From: Robertmurraya korlensis
GTDB lineage: Bacteria > Bacillota > Bacilli > Bacillales > Cytobacillaceae
Reading direction: 5' to 3'
Length of the DNA: 64,000 nt
Assembly (NCBI RefSeq): GCF_023715225.1
Contig: NZ_JAMBNS010000006.1
Span: forward strand, 186,001 to 250,000
Within the stretch, counting starts at the first letter, position 1, and every line of letters begins with the position of its first letter. Shown here piece by piece: positions 55,005 through 63,311 of the stretch. Both the position numbers and the translations under genes were made by a program. The notes beneath the pieces were generated by a model. The model was not told the origin of the DNA. It was given only the letters and a program-made list of their open reading frames with translations, and ran no database searches.

Positions 55005-56504
55005 ATGTTTGTTTTTGAACAATTAGCGGTACATGCAAAATTCCAGCCAGAAAAAATCATTAGCTCCTACCAAGGAAGAGAGCTATCCTACAAGCAATTT
55101 TATCAGCAGGCTAAAAACCTAGCAGGCTATTTTCAAAGAAAAGGCTATAAAAAAGAAGATAAAATTGCTTTGTTTCTCCACAATTCAGACTACTTCTTGT
55201 TATCCTACTATGCCTGCCAAATCGCTGGATTTACAGTAACCCCTGTTAATACGAAATTAACTGCACCCGAGGTAGAATATATCTTTACACATTCAGAAGC
55301 AAAGGCTTTAATTTTTGATGTTCGCTTCAACGAAAAATTAAAAAATATCAATCTTCAAATCTTTGAAGACCTGCTAGATGTAGGTGGGGAAGACACGCTA
55401 GAAGCTGTTCTTTCTGATGATTCAATTCCATTTGAAGAAGGAGAGATTGATAAAGATGATACAGCTGTTATTTTTTATACTTCAGGGACAACCGGGAAGC
55501 CAAAGGGAGTGATGCTTACCGCTGGTAATGTTAGAGCTGCCGGACAAATTTGGTCAGAATCGATGGAAATTACAGCGGAGGACCGAGTTCAAATCATTAC
55601 ACCACTGTTCCATTGTGCAGCAAGCCACGTTTTTGCAATACCAGTTATATATAAGGGAGGAACAGTTGTTATAGAAGAGGCATTTTCTCCAGAACAAACG
55701 TTAGAAACAATGGAAAAATCAAAGATTACGATCTTCTTCGGCGTCCCTGCTATTTATAGTATCTTATTAAATACACCTAAAATGGCTTTTTTAGACCTCT
55801 CACATTTACGACTGTTTACCTACGGTGCCGCCCCTATGCCTTATGAATTAGTCAAAAAATTGAAAGCGCTTTATCCAAGGGTAATGGTACAAAATTTATA
55901 CGGACAAACAGAGAATTCTCCAGCGGCTACCTCCCTTAAGGACCATCATGCACTAGAGAAAATCGGATCTGTTGGTGAGGTACTTCCGCAAACGCAGGTT
56001 CGAGTCGTTGATGAGTTCGGAACGCTTCTTCCTCCTGGAAAAGTAGGTGAAATTGTCGTAAAAGGTCCGCAGGTAATGAAGGGCTACTTAAAAAATGAAG
56101 TTGAAACAAATCGAGCGTTAAAAGATGGCTGGTTATATAGTGGAGATTTAGGCCGCTTTGATGAAGATGGTTTGCTTTATATCGTTGATAGAAAGAAGGA
56201 CATGATTAACCGTGGTGGCGAAAATGTATATCCGGTTGAAGTCGAAGAAGTACTCTATCAAATCGATGAAATATTAGAGGCTGCAGTTGTTGGCATCCCG
56301 CATGAAGTATACGGAGAGGTTCCAAAAGCGTTTATTGTTCTTAAAAGCGATCAATCCATAACAGAAGAGGATGTCATCCTCTATTGTAAAGGACGGTTAG
56401 CGAAATACAAATTACCTTTCGAGGTGGAGTTCCTAGAGGCATTACCTCGTAATGCTAGTGGGAAGGTATTGAAAAATTCATTACGGCAAAATGTGAGGAT
56501 ATAG
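55005..56504 (+). CDS. Acyl-CoA synthetase (AMP-forming)
   Basis: A 499-residue adenylate-forming ligase that activates a carboxylic acid to its CoA thioester. The P-loop is FYTSGTTGKPKGVML near residue 157. NLYGQTENSP near 298, YSGDLGRFDEDGLLYIVDRKKD near 377 and the C-terminal catalytic lysine in NASGKVLKN are all present. It would activate the acid brought in by the TRAP transporter. The closest families handle medium-chain, branched or aromatic acids, and the sequence alone does not decide which. Confidence 0.9.
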   Translation: MFVFEQLAVHAKFQPEKIISSYQGRELSYKQFYQQAKNLAGYFQRKGYKKEDKIALFLHNSDYFLLSYYACQIAGFTVTPVNTKLTAPEVEYIFTHSEAKALIFDVRFNEKLKNINLQIFEDLLDVGGEDTLEAVLSDDSIPFEEGEIDKDDTAVIFYTSGTTGKPKGVMLTAGNVRAAGQIWSESMEITAEDRVQIITPLFHCAASHVFAIPVIYKGGTVVIEEAFSPEQTLETMEKSKITIFFGVPAIYSILLNTPKMAFLDLSHLRLFTYGAAPMPYELVKKLKALYPRVMVQNLYGQTENSPAATSLKDHHALEKIGSVGEVLPQTQVRVVDEFGTLLPPGKVGEIVVKGPQVMKGYLKNEVETNRALKDGWLYSGDLGRFDEDGLLYIVDRKKDMINRGGENVYPVEVEEVLYQIDEILEAAVVGIPHEVYGEVPKAFIVLKSDQSITEEDVILYCKGRLAKYKLPFEVEFLEALPRNASGKVLKNSLRQNVRI

Positions 56505-56506
56505 TA

Positions 56507-57280
56507 ATGAGTGTTGTAACCTATGAAGTAACTGAAGGCATAGCACATATTCAATTGAATCGGCCAGAAAAGCTAAATACCTTTTCTTACGAGTTAACTC
56601 GTCAACTATCAGATGCGCTTGATCGTGTGGCAAATGATGATGCTGCAAAGGTCGTGGTGCTTAGCGGCAGCGGGTCGTCTTTCTGTGCAGGTGGAGATTT
56701 AGACATGATGAAGGACCTTCAAAGCTCGGTAGAATCTTATGATTGGTTGGCGGAGGTAACGCAATTAACATTGAAAATCCGTTCACTACCTAAATATGTT
56801 GTTGCAGCCATTCATGGGTATGCAGCTGGAGCAGGTTTTAGTTTAGCCCTCGCATCTGATTTTATTATTGCTGAAAAAGACGCTAAATTTACACTTAGTT
56901 TTTCTAAAGTTGGACTTATCCCTGATTTAGGTTCAACACAATTACTGATAGAGCGTGTGCCTATTAATCTTGTGAAAGAATGGATCTCTTTTGGTTCGGT
57001 ATTAAATGCTGAAACCTTACTGGATAAAGGCGTCGTTAATCGAGTGGTTCAGCATTCTGTCGTTAGTGAAGCGATGCAATTTTCCAAACCGCTTGTCAAT
57101 GGAAGTCCATTGAGTCAAAAATTTACAAAAAAGATTATCAATGAGCTAGTAGATAGTAAATTGAGAGATAGTATTGCCTTAGAAAATTTACATCAAGCGA
57201 TGCTGCTAATGTCAAGTGATCATAAAGAAGGAATTGCTGCGTTCTTTCAAAAACGAAAGCCTGTATTCAAAGGGAATTAG
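56507..57280 (+). CDS. Enoyl-CoA hydratase/isomerase (variant active site)
   Basis: A 257-residue crotonase-fold protein. The oxyanion-hole segments SGSGSSFCAGGDL near residue 52 and AAIHGYAAGAGFSLALASDF near 100 are intact. The later acid motif reads VGLIPDLGSTQLL, with an aspartate after the proline as in PaaG-type isomerases, instead of glutamate as in the second hydratase of this operon. It may isomerise or hydrate an unusual enoyl-CoA. It starts 2 nt after the ligase gene, so translation is likely coupled. Confidence 0.85.
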   Translation: MSVVTYEVTEGIAHIQLNRPEKLNTFSYELTRQLSDALDRVANDDAAKVVVLSGSGSSFCAGGDLDMMKDLQSSVESYDWLAEVTQLTLKIRSLPKYVVAAIHGYAAGAGFSLALASDFIIAEKDAKFTLSFSKVGLIPDLGSTQLLIERVPINLVKEWISFGSVLNAETLLDKGVVNRVVQHSVVSEAMQFSKPLVNGSPLSQKFTKKIINELVDSKLRDSIALENLHQAMLLMSSDHKEGIAAFFQKRKPVFKGN

Positions 57281-57300
57281 GGAAAATTGGAGGGGTATAG

Positions 57301-58440
57301 ATGAAGGGATTGAGAGCGGTATCAACGTTAGCACTAGGAGCAATGCTATTTTTATCTGGTTGTGGAGGAGAAGTAACTTCAACAGACTCAAGTAATAGTG
57401 GTAATGAAGAGAAAAAGAAGAGTATTCATTTACGTGCCTCCTCAGGCGTATCGGATAAACACTTCTGGGACCGTGGCTTCTTTCAGCCTTTAGTTGACAG
57501 AGTAACCGAGGAAACAGCAGGCGATGTTACGTTTGACAAGTTTACTGCAGGTGAGTTGGTTGCACTTGGTACAGAATATGATGCCCTTACTAGTGGTCAA
57601 ATTGACGTTGCATTAACGTTTATGGCTCCATATGATCCACAGAGATTTCCTTATACAGAAGTAGTAATGCTTCCATTGCTAGAATCAGATTCCCATATCG
57701 CAGCCACTGCTATGAGCAATATGATGAAAAGCGACCGAGAGGTAAAAGACGGAAAAACATATTATCAGCTTGAATTCGGTGATAAAAAATTGGTAGCATT
57801 TGCGAATCCTCCAACAGAACCTTATGTCATTTCTACGACAAAGCATACTTTTGAAAGCGTAAATGACTTTAATAAGCAAATAAGAATGCGGACAGCGTCA
57901 CGCGTGCACGAAATTTTAGCTGCAAATTTAGGAATTACTTCATTATCAATGCCAATTACAGAAGCTTATGACGGACTAAGTCGGAATGCTTTAGACGGCC
58001 TATTTTATAACATTCCTGATTGGAAGGCGATGGGACTTGATGAATTAGTGAAGCATACGATTGTCGGCGCAAACTTAGGCCACTTTGTTGGTCATACAGT
58101 GATGACGCAAGAAAAATGGGATTCCTTCCCGCAGGAAACACAGGATATCTTTAGAACGGCAGCGGAGGAAATTATCTTCGATGGAGCTAATTTAACAAAA
58201 AGTGAAAGAGAAGAAAATGAAAAGAGCAATAAAGAAAAGGGTGGAGAAATTACACACTTAGATGACCTTAATCCAGAGGTTTCTAAGCATTTAGAGAAAG
58301 CGATGGTTGACACATGGATGGATTGGATTGAAAGCCTAGAAGGTCAAGGTCTTGCTGGAAAAGAAATGGCGAAGCTTTGGAGAGATATGTTAGTGGATGC
58401 TGGTGCAAAGTTACCTGAAGAAATTATGAGTCTAAATTAG
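57301..58440 (+). CDS. dctP: TRAP transporter solute-binding lipoprotein DctP (second system)
   Basis: A 379-residue TRAP receptor. The lipoprotein signal ends LSGC (Cys21). GQIDVALTFMAPYDPQRFPYT near residue 98 and FNKQIRMRTASRVHEIL near 189 fit the family; the arginine in KQIRMR probably binds a carboxylate. SRNALDGLFYN corresponds to the usual GVVDG segment. It is longer than the first DctP and not obviously orthologous. GGAGGGG precedes the ATG. Its place among CoA-pathway genes suggests it captures the acid degraded by them. Confidence 0.85.
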   Translation: MKGLRAVSTLALGAMLFLSGCGGEVTSTDSSNSGNEEKKKSIHLRASSGVSDKHFWDRGFFQPLVDRVTEETAGDVTFDKFTAGELVALGTEYDALTSGQIDVALTFMAPYDPQRFPYTEVVMLPLLESDSHIAATAMSNMMKSDREVKDGKTYYQLEFGDKKLVAFANPPTEPYVISTTKHTFESVNDFNKQIRMRTASRVHEILAANLGITSLSMPITEAYDGLSRNALDGLFYNIPDWKAMGLDELVKHTIVGANLGHFVGHTVMTQEKWDSFPQETQDIFRTAAEEIIFDGANLTKSEREENEKSNKEKGGEITHLDDLNPEVSKHLEKAMVDTWMDWIESLEGQGLAGKEMAKLWRDMLVDAGAKLPEEIMSLN

Positions 58441-58447
58441 GGATAAC

Positions 58448-58482
58448 CGGGAATGGAGCTAGAATAGTTGGCTCCATTTCCG
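58448..58482 (+). promoter_or_regulatory. Intercistronic stem-loop after second dctP
   Basis: CGGGAATGGAGC (58448-58459) pairs with GCTCCATTTCCG (58471-58482), 12 bp with one G-U and no T-run. Likely an mRNA-stabilising element that favours receptor expression. Confidence 0.55.
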
Positions 58483-58526
58483 TTTCCTACTATATTCAGA
58501 TATTTTGCCTAAAAGGAGGCGAAAAA

Positions 58527-59873
58527 ATGGAAGAAAGTACAGTTATTATTATCGTTTTAATACTTTTTTTATATATGTTATTAATGGGTCAGTATATTAG
58601 CTCGGTGTTATTAACGGTTGGCATTCTCGGAATCTATTTATTAGGAGGAATGCAGCTGTTGAATGGATTCATCCAAAATGAACCATTTAATCGAGTTGCG
58701 AGCTATACATTAACAACTGTACCTCTCTATATGTTAATGGCTCAATTTATTATGCAAGCTGGTATTGTAAAAGATTTATATGGATTATTTTATCGGCTCT
58801 CACGTGGCCGAAAGGGTGTCCTGGGTGTACTAACAATCCTAATTGGTGGTCTTTTAGGTGGTGTTTCTGGTTCTGGAACAGCAACATCTGCAGCTCTAGG
58901 ACAAATCGCTGTACCTGAAATGCAGCGTAGAGGCTATCCAGATCATTTAGCAGGAACGATCGCAGCAGCTGCTGGTTCATTATCCTCGATTATCCCGCCA
59001 AGTATATTTTTAATTATATATGGAGTGGTCGCGCAAATATCCATTGGTCAATTATTCTCAGCAGCCCTATTGCCAGGCATTCTATTAATGGTAACTTTTT
59101 CTGGTATTACAATGGTTTATCTACGAATGAATCGTTATAAAATACAGTCTACAAAAGCTGTCGCCGAAACAAGCGCAACTCTTGAATCGGAAGCGGATTT
59201 GGACTTCGATCATACACCAGTTTCAAGATATGTGGTTGTCGTTTTAGCTGGTCTATTTATCGTCGCATCTATTTTTGGAGGTATTTATACAGGAATTTTC
59301 ACACCAACTGAAGCAGGTGCAATTGGTGCATTCATTGCCTTATTATTAGCACTTTTGTTGGGAAGTGTAAACAAGGCTTTTATTATTAACTCTTTAACGG
59401 AAACGGTAAAGGTTTCAGTGATGGCGATGTTAATTGTTGTCGGTGCTTCATTATTTAGCCGCTTTATCTCACTATCGTTAATACCGCGGAAAATTATTGC
59501 TTTATTAGGTGGCTTAATGGAAAGTCCGATACTAATCATTGTGATTCTAATGGCGTTTTATTTCTTTCTGTTCATGTTTATTGAAGGTGTTGCTGTCATT
59601 TTAATGACGGTTCCAATAATTTCACCGATGTTAACGGAAATGAGTTTTGATCCTCTCATTTTTGGCATCATGCTCACGATTGTTTGTACATTAGGAATGT
59701 TAACCCCACCTGTTGGTATTAGTGTGTATGCAGTTGGTAGCGTTTCTGGGATTTCGATTGAGAAATTATTTAGAACCTCAACTGTCTTTGCGGCCATTGC
59801 TGCGGTTATTGTGATTTTTTGTTTAATTCTATTCCCTGAAATCGTGACATGGCTACCAAGTCAGATGAAGTAG
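58527..59873 (+). CDS. dctM: TRAP transporter large permease DctM (second system)
   Basis: A 448-residue DctM-type permease of about 12 helices. SGSGTATSAALGQIAVPEM, IIPPSIFLIIYGVVA, FTPTEAGAIGAFIALL and LTPPVGISVYAVG are the family marks. A charged loop (residues 205-235) in the middle is longer than in the first DctM. It precedes its DctQ gene, an order opposite to the first system. AAAAGGAGGCG precedes the ATG. Confidence 0.9.
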   Translation: MEESTVIIIVLILFLYMLLMGQYISSVLLTVGILGIYLLGGMQLLNGFIQNEPFNRVASYTLTTVPLYMLMAQFIMQAGIVKDLYGLFYRLSRGRKGVLGVLTILIGGLLGGVSGSGTATSAALGQIAVPEMQRRGYPDHLAGTIAAAAGSLSSIIPPSIFLIIYGVVAQISIGQLFSAALLPGILLMVTFSGITMVYLRMNRYKIQSTKAVAETSATLESEADLDFDHTPVSRYVVVVLAGLFIVASIFGGIYTGIFTPTEAGAIGAFIALLLALLLGSVNKAFIINSLTETVKVSVMAMLIVVGASLFSRFISLSLIPRKIIALLGGLMESPILIIVILMAFYFFLFMFIEGVAVILMTVPIISPMLTEMSFDPLIFGIMLTIVCTLGMLTPPVGISVYAVGSVSGISIEKLFRTSTVFAAIAAVIVIFCLILFPEIVTWLPSQMK

Positions 59874-59888
59874 AGGAGGGAGGAAATC

Positions 59889-60395
59889 ATGGAGAAATTA
59901 TATAAGTTCACACAAAAGCTGGTATTTATGGGTCTCATCCTGAGCGGAGTAGCGATTCTGGCTATGATGCTACTGATTGTCGTCGATGTTGCGATGAGAA
60001 ATTTGTTTAATGAGCCTATTTCAGGTACGTATGAAATGGTTCAGTATTTTCTGATGCCGTTGGCGATTTTCCCAGCACTAGCTTACACCTATCAATCAGG
60101 TGTGCTACCAAAATTGTCTGAACTCGCAGAAAAAATGCCGAAAAAGTTTCAAAAGTTTAATAAATATTTAATCTTGGTGATAGAAGTGTTCATTTTTAGC
60201 TTATTAACCATTTATGGGTTAAAATTTGCCCTTTCTGGTATTGCTGATCGAATGGCAATTCCAGTTAGCGGAAACTTGCTACCCGTTTATCCAATATATT
60301 TATTCGTTCCACTTGGTTTTCTTGCCGTGTTGTGGGTTGTGATTTTTTCGACGATTTATGATCGTAAAAAAGTAGATAAGGAGTCTTCAATATGA
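59889..60395 (+). CDS. dctQ: TRAP transporter small membrane subunit DctQ (second system)
   Basis: A 168-residue membrane protein with four helices. VDVAMRNLFNEPISGTYEMVQY near residue 36 is the DctQ-type segment. AGAGGAGGGAGG precedes the ATG. The stop overlaps the start of the thiolase gene (ATGA), so transport and degradation genes are translationally linked. Confidence 0.85.
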   Translation: MEKLYKFTQKLVFMGLILSGVAILAMMLLIVVDVAMRNLFNEPISGTYEMVQYFLMPLAIFPALAYTYQSGVLPKLSELAEKMPKKFQKFNKYLILVIEVFIFSLLTIYGLKFALSGIADRMAIPVSGNLLPVYPIYLFVPLGFLAVLWVVIFSTIYDRKKVDKESSI

Positions 60396-61579
60396 GTGAA
60401 GTGTATGTAGTAGAAGGTGCAAGAACAGCGTTTACTAGCTTTGGAGGTTCGTTTGGAGCGTTAAATGCGGAGGATTTAGGTGTGGCTTCAGCCGTCGAAG
60501 CAATAAAAAGAGCAAATCTCCAAGGTACGGATGTGGATCATGTTATTTATGGTAATGTGATTCATTCGTATTCAAATGCCAGCTATTTATCTAGACATAT
60601 TGGTTTAAAAGCGGAAGTCCCTCAGTCGACACCAGCCTATACGATCAATCGCTTATGTGGATCAGGTGCACAATCCGTCATATCTGCCGCCCATCATATT
60701 TTGCTAGGGGAAGCAGACATCGTGTTGGCAGGTGGAGCTGAAAATATGTCGATGTCACCACATGCTAATTTCCAAGCGCGCTTTAATGGCTCAAAATTTG
60801 GGGCGATTTCGTTTGAGGATATGCTTCTTGCCACATTAACAGATGAATATATTGGTTCGGGCATGGGACTGACGGCTGAAAAATTAGCTCGTATTCATTC
60901 CATATCCCGTGAGGCACAGGATGAGTTTTCATTATTAAGTCAAAAACGGGCGATTCAAGCAAGAGAGAATGGAATATTTGCAAAGGAAATTGTCCCTGTT
61001 GAAGTAACCAACCGAAGGGAAAAACTACTGATCGCAGACGATGAACATATTAAAGAAGGTGTCACATATGAAAAGCTTGCTAGTCTAAAGCCTTCTTTTC
61101 AGAAGGATGGCACCGTCACACCAGGAAATTCGAGTGGCATTAATGATGGAGCAGCATCTCTAATTATTGCCAGCAAAAAAGCGGTTCAAGAAAAAGAACT
61201 ACAGCCGCTAGCAAAAATTGTTAGCTGGTCCGTTACTGGTGTGGATCCAACGATGATGGGAATTGGACCTGTTCCAGCGATTCGTCAAGCATTAGATAAA
61301 GTAAATTTGAATATCTCAGATATCGATTTATTTGAAATCAATGAAGCGTTCGCAGCTCAGTATCTATCCGTTGAAAAAGAGCTTGGTATTAATCGTGAGA
61401 TAGCCAACGTAAATGGAGGCGCGATTGCATTAGGTCATCCAGTCGGTGCTAGTGGTGCTCGTCTTATTCTAACACTGGCATATGAGTTAAACCGACGTGG
61501 TGGGAAATATGGCGTAGCAAGCCTATGTATCGGTGGCGGTCAGGGTATTGCAGTTGTTATAGAAAATATGAAGGCGTGA
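60392..61579 (+). CDS. Thiolase (acetyl-CoA acyltransferase)
   Basis: A 395-residue thiolase. The nucleophilic cysteine is C89 in NRLCGSGAQSV; FEINEAFAAQYL, NVNGGAIALGHPVGASG and the C-terminal CIGGGQG supply the remaining catalytic residues. It cleaves a 3-ketoacyl-CoA to acetyl-CoA and a shortened acyl-CoA, or runs the reverse condensation. In this operon the degradative direction is expected. Confidence 0.93.
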   Translation: MSEVYVVEGARTAFTSFGGSFGALNAEDLGVASAVEAIKRANLQGTDVDHVIYGNVIHSYSNASYLSRHIGLKAEVPQSTPAYTINRLCGSGAQSVISAAHHILLGEADIVLAGGAENMSMSPHANFQARFNGSKFGAISFEDMLLATLTDEYIGSGMGLTAEKLARIHSISREAQDEFSLLSQKRAIQARENGIFAKEIVPVEVTNRREKLLIADDEHIKEGVTYEKLASLKPSFQKDGTVTPGNSSGINDGAASLIIASKKAVQEKELQPLAKIVSWSVTGVDPTMMGIGPVPAIRQALDKVNLNISDIDLFEINEAFAAQYLSVEKELGINREIANVNGGAIALGHPVGASGARLILTLAYELNRRGGKYGVASLCIGGGQGIAVVIENMKA

Positions 61580-61585
61580 TTTCTG

Positions 61586-62494
61586 ATGCTTGAAAATTTA
61601 AAAATTCCTGTTATTGTTGCTCCCATGTTTTTAGTGTCCAGTCCAACACTTGTTATCCAAGCCAGTCAAGGTGGTGTAGTCGGATCCATTCCTTTACTAA
61701 ATGCTCGAAGTAGTGAAATTCTCGAGCAATGGTTAGCAGAAATTAAGGAGGCATTACCTGACAAGCCTTGGGCCGTCAATTTTATATCACACCCAACGAA
61801 CAAACGATTTGAGGGAGATTTGGAGTTAATCCGGAAATACAAGCCGTCCATCGTCATTACGTCACTTGGACATCCGGGCAAGGTAATAGAGGCTGTACGT
61901 AGCTATGGTGGTTTAGTTTTTTCAGATGTTGCGACAATTAAGCACGCGAAAAAAGCTGCCGAAGCGGGTGTAGATGGACTAATTCTTGTTTGTAGCGGTG
62001 CAGGAGGTCATGGTGGAACATTAAATCCTTTTGCATTTCTCGCTGCTGTGAAGGAATTTTGGAATGGGATGATCATTCTAGCGGGTTCGATTTCAGATGG
62101 TAAGGATGTTTTGGCTGCACGAGTACTGGGAGCCGACTTCGTTTATATGGGGACTCGATTTATAGCAACTAAAGAAAGCGTTGCATCAGACACATATAAA
62201 GAAATGGTCGTAAACAGTACAGTTGAAGATATCGTTTATACGGATGCATTTAGCGGCATACATGCCAATTATCTTATTCCTAGTTTAAAAAAAGAAGGAA
62301 TTGACATAGCTTTACTTAAGCGAAGGGAAAGTGTTGATTTATCGCATATGGTTGATGTGAAAGCATGGCGAGATATATGGTCAGCTGGGCAAGGTGTAAC
62401 GACCGTTCGAAGGGTGCAGTCGGTTGTAGAAATTATAGATCAACTGGTTCTGGAATATGAAAGTGCACAAAAGGAGGTAGGGCATCTTGTATAA
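61586..62494 (+). CDS. Nitronate monooxygenase-family flavoprotein
   Basis: A 302-residue TIM-barrel FMN protein of the nitronate monooxygenase/2-nitropropane dioxygenase family. VIVAPMFLVSSPTLVIQASQGG opens the barrel, VCSGAGGHGGTLNPF near residue 132 carries the conserved histidine, and MGTRFIATKES closes the FMN site. Members also include enoyl reductases and enzymes that handle unusual alkyl groups, so its step in this acyl-CoA operon is uncertain. It begins 6 nt after the thiolase gene. Confidence 0.85.
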   Translation: MLENLKIPVIVAPMFLVSSPTLVIQASQGGVVGSIPLLNARSSEILEQWLAEIKEALPDKPWAVNFISHPTNKRFEGDLELIRKYKPSIVITSLGHPGKVIEAVRSYGGLVFSDVATIKHAKKAAEAGVDGLILVCSGAGGHGGTLNPFAFLAAVKEFWNGMIILAGSISDGKDVLAARVLGADFVYMGTRFIATKESVASDTYKEMVVNSTVEDIVYTDAFSGIHANYLIPSLKKEGIDIALLKRRESVDLSHMVDVKAWRDIWSAGQGVTTVRRVQSVVEIIDQLVLEYESAQKEVGHLV

Positions 62495-63308
62495 AACGAT
62501 TCTCTACACTGTTCATAATGGAATCGCGACAATTACACTAAATCGTCCTGAGGTATTAAACGCGTTTAATGATGAAATGCTTGAGGAACTGTTGGATGCT
62601 TACGAAAGAATTGATGAGGATGATGATGTCCGAATGGTCGTTGTAACCGGCAGCGGTAGAGCGTTTTGTGCAGGCTCGGACCTTTCTCAGGGCGGAGACA
62701 CCTTCGCAACGGATGCTTACGATTACCGCGATACAGGGGGGCAATTAAGCTTACGTGTGTTTCGGTTGAAAAAACCGATTATTGCTGCAATTAATGGTGC
62801 AGCGATCGGCGTTGGACTTACGATGACTCTTCCGATGGACATTCGTGTTGTGTCAAAAGGAGCCAAACTGGGTTTTGTATTTGCCCGCCGCGGAATTGGA
62901 CCAGAGGCATGCAGCGGCTGGTTTTTACCAAAGTTGGTCGGAATTGGAAAGGCTTTAGAGTGGGTGCTAACAGGCCGAATGCTAACAACAGAGGAAGCAG
63001 GGTCAAATGGATTAGTACAAATCGAATCAGACGATGCTCTCCCAACAGCCTATCAGCTTGCAGAGGAGATTATACAAAATACATCAGCAGTATCGACTTC
63101 TTTTTCGAGGGAATTGTTATGGAACATGCTTGGCACAACAGGTCCAATGGAATCTCACCTAGCAGAGTCACGGTTTCTACAGTGGGCTGGTTGCCGTGAT
63201 GATGCAAAGGAAGGAGTACAATCATTTATCGAAAAACGAAAGCCCGATTTTAAAATGCCGATATCAAGTTTGCCTACTTTTATAGATAAAACTTCAGAGG
63301 AGGTGTAG
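62487..63308 (+). CDS. Enoyl-CoA hydratase/isomerase
   Basis: A 273-residue crotonase-fold protein. GSGRAFCAGSDLSQGG near residue 53 and AAINGAAIGVGLTMTLPMDI near 95 form the oxyanion hole, and FARRGIGPEACSGWFLPKLVG carries a glutamate at the acid position, the form common in hydratases. A TTG start follows AAAGGAGGT and overlaps the previous gene by 8 bases. Two different crotonase-type enzymes in one operon suggest more than one double-bond chemistry. Confidence 0.88.
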   Translation: MYKTILYTVHNGIATITLNRPEVLNAFNDEMLEELLDAYERIDEDDDVRMVVVTGSGRAFCAGSDLSQGGDTFATDAYDYRDTGGQLSLRVFRLKKPIIAAINGAAIGVGLTMTLPMDIRVVSKGAKLGFVFARRGIGPEACSGWFLPKLVGIGKALEWVLTGRMLTTEEAGSNGLVQIESDDALPTAYQLAEEIIQNTSAVSTSFSRELLWNMLGTTGPMESHLAESRFLQWAGCRDDAKEGVQSFIEKRKPDFKMPISSLPTFIDKTSEEV

Positions 63309-63311
63309 GAC

